Under the pieces are notes generated by a model. It made no database searches. It was not told the origin of the DNA and saw only the letters and a list, made by a program, of their open reading frames with translations. From positions 14,646,533 through 14,710,532 of the forward strand of contig CM055098.1 in NCBI GenBank assembly GCA_029204225.1: 64,000 nt of DNA, read 5' to 3'. Position numbers and translations under genes: made by a program. Positions 35,267 to 47,337 of this stretch are shown here, in pieces (within the stretch, counting starts at the first letter, position 1; each line of letters opens with the position of its first letter). The DNA comes from Diphasiastrum complanatum. Its lineage: Eukaryota > Streptophyta > Lycopodiopsida > Lycopodiales > Lycopodiaceae.

Positions 35267-35885
35267 CTTACTAGTAAGATTCTACACACAAGATATAGAT
35301 TTGTTTGAACCTGAAACTCACAAAGGTTTCTAACTTGCAGTGTTTCACTCAAATGTTGACTTCTAATCCAACAGATGGACTTGTAATCACAGTTCTATCA
35401 CTCCCTCACAAAGATGGAATGAAGATAAGATGAAGTGAAAACTACTCTCAAGCAAATCTTGCCAATCTTGGCTATTTTTGGACAAAAACTGACTCTATCT
35501 CTCTCATTTACTTTGATGTACTTTCAAAACCTGGTTTCCACTTTAAGAAGGTCTGAAATCAGCCTAGATTAATTAGTTTTCATGAAACAAATTCAAAACT
35601 AATCAATGGCAAGTGATCTTGGTAGCTTATCCTAGGATTTGCACCAAAAATTACATCAAATTGACACTAGAGAAAATTACTGTGATCCAATGAATATGGA
35701 TTATTAAATGCTGGTTCAGAGATGCCCACACGTGTGAACAGTACGGATTTTGATCCTGAAAAAGTTTGGGATCAAATCCCCTCACCAAAACCTGGATACC
35801 ACCTCGCCCTTCCAATACTAGCTTTTTGCACCAAAACTTGCTAAAACTGGATTAGTTTCAAACACTGATCAATAGCCTTGTACTT
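35267..35885. other. Copia-3 leader region
   Basis: Untranslated leader between the primer-binding site and gag of the minus-strand Copia element. No gene seen. Confidence 0.55.
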
Positions 35886-35898
35886 GGCTCTAATACCA
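35886..35898 (-). promoter_or_regulatory. Primer-binding site of Copia-3
   Basis: On the minus strand TGGTATTAGAGCC matches the plant Copia primer-binding site for initiator Met tRNA with one change (ATT for ATC). It lies upstream of gag, as expected. Confidence 0.8.
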
Positions 35899-35900
35899 TT

Positions 35901-36460
35901 TGAAAAGTACAGTACTAAGGACCATAAATGGATCTTTGAATGATCCACAAGGTTGATTGTGTGCTTGTTAAACAATCTATCAGAAACTAGTCATCAGAAA
36001 ACAAGATCTAGTTTAGCAGCTTGATAGAAAACAAGTAGAGACAATCAGAGCATTGATCAAAAACTATAATCCAACTCCACACATGTGAAAATGAGGTTGT
36101 AGTACGGCTTGTAGACAGTGTTTAGAATGTGCCAAAGCTGGGTTTTATTGGAATCAAAAGGAATCACCATACAATGAGAGGAAACTCGAGTTTCTCCTTG
36201 AGGCTCCAAAAAGTTTATTTTTTTTGTTTGCAATAAGAAAGTAGACTCCACTTTCTTGCTCTAATGTGAAAACCCTAGCCAAGATCCAAGAGTCATGCTT
36301 GGTAGGTGCATGGTAGGTACAAATCTCATCATAAATCATGGTCTAGATCCTACAAAGTAGGAATCACTACCAAATGGACACAACCACTCTTCTTGACTCG
36401 TGGTAACCTACTATAGGTGTGAATTTACAAGTGGCACTTTGGCCATTCAAGTAACCAACA
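35901..36460 (-). repeat. 5' LTR of Copia-3 (about 560 bp)
   Basis: Minus strand: begins TGTTGGTTACTTGAATGG at 36460 and ends TACTTTTCA at 35901, two bases before the primer-binding site. It does not resemble the LTR start at 33492, so the gag part and the RNase H part of this locus may come from different Copia families. I infer the ends from TG...CA and the PBS position, not from a second copy. Confidence 0.6.
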
Positions 36461-36509
36461 AATAATATTGACAAAATGTACAATATTCTACATGGCTAGA
36501 TTTGCCAAT

Positions 36510-37600
36510 GTAGGCAATTTTTCACACTCCTCTCAATCAAATGGAGTAGCAGAATGGCACTTATTGAGAGTGCCAAAAGCATGATGGCCCATGCTTCTCT
36601 TCCAAAGAAATTTTGGGCAGAAGCTGTCACCACATCTGCCTACCTGCATAATCGATCCATCAACAAGGCCCTGAATGGCAAGACACCCTATGAAGTGTGG
36701 ACTGGATCAAAGCCATCACTCAAACATATTCGAGTGTTTGGATGCATTGCCTATGCTCATATCCTTGAAAATATAAGAAAGAAGCTGGATGACAAAAGCA
36801 GAAAATCGATTTTCATATGCTACTCCCCAGATCACAAGGCATACAAGCTCTACAACTTGATCACTTAGAAGACATTCACGAGTAGAGATGTCATATTCAT
36901 GGAAGACCAATTTTTTGAACACAAGCGAAAAGCTCCAGAAATATCCGACCCAAAAATCGAACAGTCAAAATTCGATCCAAGAGTCAAAAAATCAAAAACA
37001 AAATTTGATCCTAGGATCGAAAATTCAAAATCCGATTTGAGGTTTGAACAATAGAAAATTGATACTGACTCAGACAATGAGTTAGAATCTCAATGGATCG
37101 AACAACATCAAAGGGTCAAAATTCAATCCAAAAAATCAAATAGACCCAGACATCTTCCATCCCGATTCATGGATGATCCGGCCTGCTACTTTGTGCAGGA
37201 ACCAAACATAGTTCATGAGGCAATGACAACATCTAATGTTGACCATTGGAAAGCTTCCATGGATGCAAAATTTGGTTCTCTGATCGAGAATCAAACCTGT
37301 ACTATAACTGAGTTGACAAAGGATCGAAATTCGATTCCAGACAAGTGGTTATTCAAAGTGAAGTATGATGCTGAAGATAAAATAAATCAATACAAGGCCA
37401 GATTGGTAGCCAAAGGCTTCTCCCAGAATTTAGATTTGCATTATTTTGAGACCTTCAATCCTATGGTAAAGCATACTTCAATTTGTTTACTTATTTCTTA
37501 TGCAGCTGCAACCGACCTTGAAGTGGACATCCAAACTACCTTTCTCAATGGCACCATTGAAGAGGGAATCTACATGTCCCAGCTAGGAGGATATGACTCT
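36510..37600 (+). pseudogene. Copia integrase end and reverse transcriptase start
   Basis: Plus strand: SSQSNGVAE of the integrase core, then (after a small deletion) LIESAKSMMAHASLPKKFWA, NGKTPYEVWTGSKPSLKH and FGCIAYAHI. A TAG at about 36866 is followed by a linker in which a KFDPR..KSK-like phrase repeats three to four times. RT begins at HWKASMDAKFGSLIENQT and KARLVAKGFSQNLDLHY, then VDIQTTFLNGTIEEGIYMSQ, and is cut at about 37595. There it meets a Copia gag-protease unit in the opposite orientation. Confidence 0.85.
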
Positions 37601-39238
37601 CTTCTTACCTTTTCCATATTTGCACTTGCCATGCAGTTCCATTGAAGATCCACCAAGACTTGGAAATATATGAGTAGAAGAGTTCAAACATGATACTAAT
37701 TTAGCACCACATGACTCCATTTGACTAGTAGGTAGCACTAGTCCATCTTCAAGATCCAATGGATCCAAAACATTGATCATAGATTCACCAAAAGTTTCCA
37801 AGTTAGCACAACAATAACTATCTCCAAGAAGCTCATTAGATCTCAACCTAGATCTAGCATAATGAAGCTCTTTAGACTTTGCATAAGATCTACCAATCTT
37901 ATTGATGCTAGGAATTGACTTTTGAAAGTTGAGAGAACCACCAACATCCATTTCATTCCTCTTGTTAGACATAACAAATGCATCAAGCTTGTAAAGTCTA
38001 CCTTGTCTATTGCCCGTAGCAATCAAGACATCTCCCTTAGTAATGAAGCAAACATCCCCAACAAACTTTGTCTTGTACCCTTTCTTTAACATTTGACCAA
38101 CACTTAGCAAATTCCTTGAAAGTGAAGAAATGTAAATAACACCATCAAGCCTTGCATTCCTATTAATAGAAAGGCAAATAGGAATTGAGCCAATACCTTT
38201 GATCATACACTCGCCACCATTTGGCATGTGAACCACTTTCTTGGTTCCAACATAAGAGATCAAAAAAGTAAAGAACTCCTTGTGACTAGTCATGTGTGAA
38301 CTAGATCCACTATCTATCCACCATGAATCCTTGTCACTTCCACTGGACATTAGACTTGAAGAACACATCATGAGAGAATCACAAGAATATAGATCCTCAT
38401 TAGAAGTACAAAAGTTGTTTTGCTTGCTACCTTCATTACTTTGCTTCTTACCAACATTCATTTGCAAAATGACCTTTATCCCACAATAAAAGCACTTGAA
38501 CTTTGACTTTTTTTTCTTTCTAAAAGAAGTAGAAGAGGAGGAGGAAGAGTGATCATCATGATCCGAGTTACCACCTTTGGACCATTTCCCTTTGCCTTTA
38601 CCTTAGCCTTTTGTGAAGAAAGCCTCTTCACCTCCACCTTGCAAGGATGCATCATCAAGATTTGATTGCAACCTATGTTCTTCAGCCAATAAGATTTATT
38701 GCAAGTCAACCACACTTGGTAAGACTCTTTGAATGGCAAAACTTTGCACAAGGTTAGCATGTCCATCTAGCTAACCATTCAACATAACCTGGACTATTTC
38801 ACCATCTTTTATGCTTTCATCAATGCATGCTAGATCATCACTTAAGGATTTAACCCTCAAGACAAATTCATGAGCACTTTCTCCCTCTCTTTGTCTACTA
38901 GAAAATATTTTCCTCCTTAGGGTCAATACCCTAGATGTGGACTCTGATTCAAAGAGCTTCTTCAAGGCATTCCATGCCTCACTTGCACTTTGACTTTTAC
39001 CAACTTCCTTGAGAAGTTCATTGGTAACATTCATTTTAATGATATGAAGAGCCCTTTTAGCCTTATTATCAAACCTTTGTTGCTCTTGAACTGTGGGTGG
39101 TCTCTCTTCAGTTCCTGCAACTATGTCCATGAGTTCATTCAACTCAAGTCAGGACTCCATCCTCACTTTCCAAGTAGCGTAGTTTGATGAACTCAACCTG
39201 TCATTAGTTTCTAACATGATCCCACCATTGGAAGCCAT
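37596..39238 (-). pseudogene. gag: Copia gag and protease (minus strand)
   Basis: Starts at 39238 (MASNGGIMLETNDRLSSSNY), then a TGA in the RMES.LELNELMD stretch, then KMNVTNELLKEVGKSQSASE and LACIDESIKDGEIVQVMLNG. The knuckle region near 38490 has a frameshift in FYCG..KGHFANEC. The protease reads DSWWIDSGSSSHMTSHKEFF, with SRNLLSVGQMLKKGYKTKF and GRLYKLDAF, ending at 37583-37600. It shares its gag type with the plus-strand fragment at 60.5 kb. Confidence 0.86.
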
Positions 39239-40020
39239 GAATATAATGATTCTTCAACTTTTAGGCTTTGTTCTAATGCACCTAGCACTCACTTTTCTCT
39301 CAACAAATGATGGATAAGGAGATCTCAGAAGATCTAGGACCCTAAAACACTTCTATCTTGAACCTGGCTAGTTTCCAAGCATTGAAAGGAAGATCGAGAC
39401 ACATGCAACACTTTGTACACACTAAGAATGGATTACAAACTCAAACCAACCTGAACACACTCTTGCTTAAGCTCTCAAACTTTCTAGCAAGTGACCAAAT
39501 CAAGTTATGGTGTGAAGAGTTACTTGCATTCTTAGAAAATACAAAAGACTAGGCTGCCAAGAATACCTAGAATTGAACAAACTTGATCAACACACTAAGA
39601 TATTGATTCAACTTGTAAAACCACATGAAAACCACACTTCTAGAGGTTTATAAACTCCAGCAAGTGATAAGTACAAGCTTTAGAGGTGAAAGAAAGAGCA
39701 CACTTAGTGAATCACAAGACTAGCTTCACTAGCTTGTCAAATCTTGGTGTTTAGATGTAGATCTAAGATCGCTTCACATGAGAATGTTCCTCAACCTGTT
39801 AAGAACCTAAAAACACATTTGCATAATGGTTAAAACCTTCCAACAAATGCTCCAATCAAATTACATAAGGAGAGTTACTTACATGTTCAACAAAGTACAC
39901 CAATATTTATGCAAAAGATTGCTGACAATCTATTCACCCAAAAGGATTCCAATCACATGCAAACCAAAAGGACACTTGTGGATCATGACCCACCCAACCA
40001 ATATGGAGAGGCTAGTCAAT
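39239..40020. other. Leader or LTR-like non-coding sequence
   Basis: No gene seen. It lies between the Copia gag start (minus strand) and the LTR of the Gypsy remnant. Confidence 0.4.
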
Positions 40021-40047
40021 ACCCTAAACCCTAAACCCTAAACCCCC
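40021..40047. repeat. Interstitial telomere-like repeat (CCCTAAA)3
   Basis: ACCCTAAACCCTAAACCCTA and following bases give more than three uninterrupted copies of the plant telomere unit. It lies inside what appears to be the LTR of the minus-strand chromodomain Gypsy element (LTR start at 40402). A shorter CCTAAACCCTAAACCCC occurs near 62670. Confidence 0.9.
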
Positions 40048-40401
40048 AAGCCATAGTGAAGAACACAAGAGAGGAGAGGAAGAACTGGCTCAAGAATCAC
40101 AATTCACAATAGGAGGATGGGCGAGTTTCCACTAGACCTATTCTTCTCAAGAGAGAGAGAATATTCTCTTTAGGATCCCCATGCAACCTAAATTGAGCTA
40201 TTGATCTCCTATTCTTGCATTAAAGCAGTCTTCACCATGCATGTGCTCCTATGTCCAATTATAGGTCTGGGCCCTCATATGATTATTAATTATTTAATAC
40301 GACTACGTCCGTAGCATAACTAATAACCACATACAACTAGAGTGACCGGCTATCCACGTTAGGATTAATTCCAATTCCCTTGTACAGGACATGGACATAA
40401 C

Positions 40402-40416
40402 ATTCTTCTCCCCCTT
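40402..40416 (-). promoter_or_regulatory. Polypurine tract and LTR start of a Gypsy element
   Basis: On the minus strand AAGGGGGAGAAGAA is followed by TGTTATGTCC. A purine-only tract just before TG is the normal plus-strand primer and LTR start. It follows the end of the Gypsy pol remnant at 40461. Confidence 0.7.
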
Positions 40417-40460
40417 AAACCATTTCTATCTCTAGAAATGAAAACTAGGGAAATTTTTCT

Positions 40461-41051
40461 TTATACTCTGGCCCTTTCCCATGAATCATCATCCTCAGTC
40501 CGTCCCTTCCACTTGATCAAGCACTCAGAGAAAGAACGATTTCTCAATTGTTTATCTCTGGTTCTGAGTACCTTTTCAGGTTCCAAAGGAACACTAAGCG
40601 ATGAGTTCTCCAAATGGGTAAGATCTTCCTCTGAACCAGCTACTTCACCTTCATGCAAACTTAATTTCAACCGGTTTACATGAAACACTGGGTGAGCTGT
40701 AGTCTTGTTCTGAAGATCCAATTCGTAAGCTAAAGAACCAATTTTCTTTATAATTCAAAATGGTCCACAATATCTTGTAGACCATTTATAATGCTTCCCT
40801 GTACTCATAATCTTAGAATCCTTAGGTATTCTAAGATATACCCAGTCATCAACTTTAAAATCTTTGGGAGACCTCTTAAGATCGGCATAGTTCTTAGCTC
40901 TATCCTGAGCACTCTGGATACAATCACGGGCCACTTGCAACATTTCACACATATCATGCAAGAAATGTGCAACTTTCTGGATCTTAACAGACTTTGTCTC
41001 CACATTTATTGGAGATCTAGGTTGAAAACTGGATCTGGATTTTTTAATCAA
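40461..41051 (-). pseudogene. Gypsy chromovirus: integrase C-terminus and chromodomain
   Basis: Minus strand: LQVARDCIQSAQDRAKNYAD, RSPKDFKVDDWVYLRIP and STRYCGPF form the C-terminal part of Gypsy integrase. After a stop the same protein goes on with KIGSLAYELDL, HPVFHVNRLKL and a chromodomain-like end, RTRDKQLRNRSFSECLIKWK with DDDSWE. Chromodomains steer such elements toward certain chromatin. Everything upstream is missing. Confidence 0.86.
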
Positions 41052-41063
41052 ATCCTATCTTAG

Positions 41064-43020
41064 ATCAAATCTGTAAAATTTATATCACTTGACAATAATC
41101 AAACTTCTGATTTCTAGACAAAGAACTTTGATTAAGCGATCGACACTTCTAAATAGATATTTTTTTAAAATCACTATCAAAATATAACTGAATGACTCAA
41201 AAATTTGACAGAGGCTAGATCTGGTAGATCAGAACCTAAAAATAGAATATGTGAAGGTTTCTTGGATGAAGGTAGACTCGACGAAGGTTCTTCACTGCTA
41301 TTTTGGATAAAAAAAATCACTTATCTAGTTATTTTTTGACAAATTTGAATAAAATAATCTTCGTCGACTTTACAGTGGGTAAATCTGACACAGATGAATC
41401 TAGGGTAGAACAGACGAAGGTTCTTGTAGACGTAAACAATCATTTTTTTAACTGGATGAGGATTAATTAGACTTTTTGCAAGATCTTGATAATTTTAATC
41501 TTCGCTTGGCTCTCAAATAATGTTTTACTATAAATAGAATCCTCAGAAAAGTCATCGAAGATTTCGGCAAAGGTTGCAAGAGTAATACTGTCATTTTTGC
41601 AAAAAGACCTCTTTTTGACAAAAATAGGTCAATATGACAAATGGCCTTGACAAAAACGTTCGCCCAACTCACTGATTATAAAAAATAGTAATTAGAGCTG
41701 ACACAGACATTGGCAAAAATTTGTGAGAAATTGGCAAAAATCTAACTTGGTATTTTTTATGATAGAAGTTTGTAAGTGAATCTCACATGTGTGGAGGATG
41801 TTCCACGTGTGGAGAATTGTAAAGTAAATCAAAATGTTTGATATAGGGGTCTCATAGAATTTCATAGTCAAGCATTTAGGTGTAGGATGTTGATAGGGTC
41901 CAATTTGGCATAGATGGCAAATTATCCATTTCCACTTGTAATGCCACTATTGAGCCAAAATAGAGCCAAACTTGTGCCAATTAGAGTGTAGACAAGTGTC
42001 ATGCTTTTGTTTGATGAAGCTTAAGAGGTCCAATAGGATTTAGAGGTGGAACCTTGTGAGGTCCAATAGAAAATTGAGGTGTGCTTGAATATAGTCCAAT
42101 AGAATTTAGACGTGCATGGATCAATGGTCCAATAGAATTAAGAGGTGGCAAAGTGTGATCCAATCATAGTTAAGCATAGTGGTAGCTCATGAATCTATTA
42201 GTATCATTGTCTCCTCCTTTTGGATCTAATTGATTTTGAGATTGAGTGGATTTTGAGTGTCATTGAATTTCTAGCTTTCTCTCTCTACCCGAGAGCTCAT
42301 GATGGTTTTTCTCTCTCTACTCGAGGAGATCAGCTTGTTTTTACTTAGAATACTTTTGGAACACTTCTCATACGTGTGAGTGAGAGTTGGAAGTGATTGA
42401 ATGCATGTAGTAGTGTGTTTTTGCCATAGAATCAAAGATAGATCTTGAATCTCAATCTAGTCTTGATCTTGGTGCATCTACACACCTTAGGAGATCACAA
42501 GTACATGTAGTGGACAATCCACACGTGTCAAATTCAACAGAATTTAGACGAATGTTCTTCTCAAAGAATTGATATTTTTGCAAAAAATTGTAAATTTCTC
42601 ACAAAAGGTTACCAACAACTAGATGAACAGTCACTTTGGCCTTCTATTTTTGGTATTATTCTTCGCTGACGAAACATGTTTTACAAATTCGAGTTTGCCA
42701 CTATTTATATTGTCTTATTCTAACCTAATTTTCCACAAAATGGCGACAACTCAATTCAAAAATTGGAAGGAGCCAATTTGAATTTCAATTTTAAATTTTA
42801 TTCACAAACTTGACATTTAGGCCCTACGACATTAAAAGTCCTGCAAAAAGGCCTAAAGTCCTTTTATTAACTTTCTAATTAATCAAATAACTATGTGATC
42901 ATGGGGTTGGACCTACACACGCTAGGTGCCAAATCTCTCTCACTTATAAACTAGGGTTAGGATTGCCTCGATATCCGCAAACCCTTCAACAAAATATATT
43001 TCAAACATTAGATTGAATAT
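41064..43020. other. Non-coding stretch with a degenerate minisatellite
   Basis: No gene seen. At about 42027-42150 a GGTCCAATAGAATTTAGAGG-like phrase occurs four times with irregular spacing. Words such as GACGAAGGTTCTT recur at 41265-41420. Probably decayed LTR or leader sequence. Confidence 0.5.
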
Positions 43021-43835
43021 GAACAAATGCAAATAATATTGCACTCTATTTATTCTGAGAATTTACAGTTATTGAAAAATGTGGAAATATTAAATAAGAA
43101 AGCTAAAAAGAAGAAACGAAAGCGACAATCTTGCAAGGATATTCAGAATCTCTAGAGAGGAGGTTATCGAAATAGAAGGATTTGTGCATTCAAGTAGGTA
43201 TTTTGTAATTTATCTCAGATGCTTAGTTGAATATCCTTATGCAGGTTTTTTTTCTGATTTGTTTTCTCTCCATGCAAATCTACATTGGTTGCAAATCAAA
43301 ATATCAGAGATAATGATTCAATCAAAAAGACATTGGGTTGTATATTAACAGGTAAATCAGTAGAATCTATGTTGATGAATTATAAAAGTACACATATAAA
43401 GTCTAAAACTGCAGAGGACTTGATGATGGACATACAAAAATTCTTAGATAAAACTATAATGCAAGGTACTTGTGATTTTGCTGGGATAAGCAATGAAGCA
43501 TATGATACAATTTCTAAACTTATCAGAGAAGCATTTAATTAAGTTTGATTTAATTCATATTGAAGAGGCATGTCAAACTGAAGGAAGATCAATTTCCTAC
43601 AATGCATCAAATAATCTATTTGTGGATGTTACTAAGATATATGGTTGTTTTTTATGAAATCACAATGGAAAAGGTAAGTGGTATAGAAATCATAGTGCTT
43701 AAGTTAGATGAGTCAAAAATAGTTAAAGGGCAAAAGATGGAGAGGGTTAGTATAACTCTCATGAACAGGGCACTTGGACAATCAATTGATCATGGAGATT
43801 ATAACTTCAGTGTCCAGTCAAAAAATGATATCTGA
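43021..43835 (+). other. Unrecognised open frames, possibly exons of one gene
   Basis: Three plus-strand frames lie close together: a Lys-rich one at about 43021-43152 (KKAKKKKRKRQSC), one at 43285-43542 (SIKKTLGCILTGKSVESMLM ... GISNEAYDTISKLIREAFN) and one at 43560-43835 (LDESKIVKGQKMERVSITLM). The composition is more protein-like than that of the neighbouring DNA, and the Lys-rich run would suit a nuclear protein. I recognise no domain and cannot prove splice sites joining them. Confidence 0.3.
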
Positions 43836-44083
43836 TGGTTGGTAGCTTTCTAGGTATATTTGCTCATTCCATAATGGAATATGATTGAAGTTTTAAATCA
43901 AACTAGCTAGCTATCTTGATTTCAGAATCTAATGGTACATTCTGTTGATAGGTTTATAGGAACAGAGAAAATGGTTTAGGATTAATCAGCCACATGATTA
44001 CAAGAATTGGTTAAACTTGTTTCTAACAGCTTCCAATTGGTTGTCGTTGTCGTCCATGGAGTCTGTGCTTCTTCTTGGTACAT

Positions 44084-44302
<219 letters not shown>

Positions 44303-44409
44303 AATTGTTGTCGCAAAATAGTCGCAAAAGCGAAGCAACCGCGATTCTCTTGCAATTTGGATGGAGTTCAGATGTGGTCGCTGGACACTTCCAACTGAAT
44401 CACTCCTAC

Positions 44410-45985
44410 AGTCCTCCAGAATGTAGTCAGGCACTGCTGATCTACGTTTATAATTTAATGCAGCATTCAACAAATTCAACCAATGTGTGGAATTGAAATT
44501 AATGGGAGAATCAGACACACGAATAATAGCAGACACATTTGTATACAAGATCATACAACGAAAAAGAAGACATGTGCACAATGGCTACAAAATCATCTAT
44601 TGATTTTCTTTGATTCTTCAAGCACTGCATGCAGATCCACGCAGTGCGTCGGCGTGAGAGAAATACAGTTCTCTCATGAATAAGTGTCTCACTTACTGGC
44701 GGACTTGTGGATCTCCATGGATCCTGATCACAGAACTTTTCTCGCTCGCGAGCGGACTGCTTGTCTGTATTTTGTCTTGATTGCTTACTAGCATCAGACT
44801 TCTACACTGTATGTGTGTTCTGTCTTATCTCTTTCTATCAAGTATCATCCAATAAGTATATAGTCACTCTGTGTAATCTTTCAAATTAGAGTGATTAAGC
44901 ATCTACAAGTAATCAGAAAATTACAAGAGTGGCGAATTAGCCATGACCTAGAATGTATCTGCTGACATCATCCCATCAGGTCATATATCTATACTTCTGG
45001 GTACTTGCATGATCTTTGGAGCGTGAGGGCAGAAAGTCTTTCGCGACGTTTTTCATGTCGCGTCGTTGGTTTCGTCTCCGTCGTCTGACTTTCGCGTGTT
45101 CGACCGCAAAAGATTCTCGTTCGCAAATCTTTCGTGTTTGTGTCTCCTCGTCAGATGTTCGCAAAACTTTCGTGATTCGCATCTCTTGACTTTCGTGTTC
45201 GCAAACATTTTTGTCAGGCAGAGGGCTGAAAGCTAGCAAAGCTTTGTAATTAGAAACGTTTTGTTTCTTCATCTCTCTCTCTCTCATGGATGTTTCTTCA
45301 TTTAAAGGCACCTCGCTATGCTATGGTATGGCTGAACAACAACAGACTATCGAAACTTCAAAAACTAAATAATCGTCGTGAAACCTTCTCCTGCCTCTTC
45401 ACACGCTACAAAGAGTACCAGCCAAGATCCTACAAGTACCCATAAGTACAGATATCTGATCTGATGGCATGACGTCAGCAGATACACTTTAGGTCATGAC
45501 TAATCTGCCACTCTTGTAATTTCTTGATTAGTTGTAGATGGTTAATCATTCTAATCTTAAAAGTTATATAGAACAACTATACTTGTGGATACTTGACAAT
45601 ATAGATGACAGAATACACATATAGTGTGGTCGTCTGATGCTAGTAAGCAATCAAGACGAAATCATAGAATACATGTCCGTCTACGTGCGAAGACAATTCT
45701 GTCAAGGATCTGTAGTAAAGCGAGACGATATCTCGTGAGAGAACCGTGTTTCTCCCACGCCAACGCACTGCGTGGATTTGCATGCAGTGCTTGAAAAAAT
45801 TAGAGAAAGATCAATATAGATGATTTTCTTGTTGTGTTTGATCTCGAATGCAAATGCGTCTGCTGTTTATTCGTGTGTCTAAGTTTCCTTGTTCATTTTA
45901 ATTCCACACCTTGGTTGAGACTATGTTGAATGCTGCATTAATTTTATAAACGTAGATCAGTAGTGCTTGACTACATTCTGTTGAG
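44410..45985. repeat. Large inverted repeat: two LTR-like arms facing each other
   Basis: Left arm about 44410-45050; right arm about 45365-45985, reverse complement. Shared blocks include GATCTACGTTTATAA, AATGCAGCATTCAACA, AAGCACTGCATGCA, CACGCAGTGCG, TTGATTGCTTACTAGCATCA and TATCTGCTGAC. The centre, 45050-45271, is rich in TTTCGTG and TTCGCAAA words and ends GTTTTGTTTCTTCA. The same centre and part of an arm make up the Copia-4 LTR at 55366-55929, so these are probably two LTRs of one family in opposite orientation. Confidence 0.83.
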
Positions 45986-45989
45986 ATTG

Positions 45990-46930
45990 CTCAAAAAGTG
46001 AATTCTCCTTTGACCTTACTTGAGTCTTCAAACACTTGCAAAAAGAGATCCAAAACATCTTTGCCAATTGACTCCCCTTTGATGATCTGAAAAAATTGTT
46101 GCCTCTATTTATTGGTTCTATTACTACCTATAAATTTAGTGTGTTTACTATCATAATAGATTAAAAGATGATGTTTAAACTATAAAAGCGGTCTTAAATA
46201 ATCAAGTTAATTCCTTCATAAACCATTTAAATTGAAATGAAAGAAGCAAAACAAATTTCAATCTGGTTTATTTAGTAAAACCCACCATTACTTACTATTG
46301 GTTTCCAAATGTTATCTCGAATAAAAACTAGGTCTTACTTTAATGTTCTAGATTTTGTTCTTAGGTTAGGCTATTTATCATATCTATTTTCATTTCTAAC
46401 TAATGTTTTTTCTCAAAAAAAAAAAATCATGGCCATTTTTTCATATTGTTGTTAGATTGCATAATTGCAAATGGTCGTCAAACTTCCATTGATAAGAACA
46501 ATTGTAATTGATTGTCTTCATGACTCTTGACCTCATGACACCTGTTGAATTTTAAGGCAGCACCTAAAAGTACATGGACATTCCTTATTACCATGTAAAA
46601 AGAGTACATTATAAAATATCATGGCAATGGTAAAGATTAAAATATCCATTCATCTTTCACATAAAGAATTGGCCTTTCTAAAGACTTTATTGTTGGTTGA
46701 GATGATTTTTGAAGCTGCACCTCGCCCTAACACGATCATTAAAACCACCAATAAAATTCACCGAAGGACCTTTCCTAGATACATCATAGTTCCATAGAGA
46801 CTCCATGATCACAAGAAAAGGTAGGATGTAATAAGAAATTCAATCTTTTGACATGGTTTGTTGTTTTCATCAACGTGTAAACACTTGAATGGGTACTATA
46901 ATGATTTCAAAGCATTGTACTATGTTTTAG
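45990..46930. other. AT-rich stretch upstream of the HD-domain fragment
   Basis: No gene seen. It might hold decayed upstream exons of the HD-domain gene fragment, but I could not recognise any. Confidence 0.35.
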
Positions 46931-47337
46931 CCTCGTACAATCCTTATTCTGAATCTCTGTAAAATATTGGTTATCTAGGAATTGCAAGATGCTTCACTTT
47001 TGGTGGTAGTAGAAACAGAGTATTGCATGATCCTAATGTTCAACCACGAACAAATATTTCAAAGGAGCAATATCTACAAACAAATGAGAAGCAGACAACC
47101 TTGAATCACTTTTATGAGAAACTATTGAAACTCAAAAGTCTCATGAAGACCAAGGTACAAAGTGTTTGTTGCATATTTTTAGCAACAAGTGGTTTCTAGT
47201 TTCTTTTTCACTTATTGCTTACAAACTTCAAATGTATGAAACAGGCTGGTCAACGAAAAGCAGAACATCGACACAATTACCTTGACGAATTTTTACTAGA
47301 GTTTTCAAGAGAGTGGGAGGGTATTGTTGATACATGA
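46931..47337 (+). pseudogene. HD-domain phosphohydrolase (YedJ-type), 3' part
   Basis: Two exons: about 46931-47154 and 47245-47337, with donor GTACAA and acceptor AACAG. The first reads GIARCFTFGGSRNRVLHDP and LNHFYEKLLKLKSLMKTK, the second AGQRKAEHRHNYLDEFLLEF and REWEG, ending TGA. This matches the C-terminal part of plant and bacterial metal-dependent HD phosphohydrolases of the YedJ family, which usually have IGIARCFTFGG, then NHFYEKLLKLKDLM. The catalytic HD residues lie upstream and are absent. A TAA sits in the first exon (SESL.NIGYLG). Because its intron is kept, this is a DNA-level duplication, not a processed copy. Confidence 0.78.

Noticed and set aside
44976-45311. A 111-residue minus-strand Arg/Glu-rich protein
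   Set aside because: It falls in the LTR-like centre of the inverted repeat, and its composition follows the TTTCGTG-type repeats.
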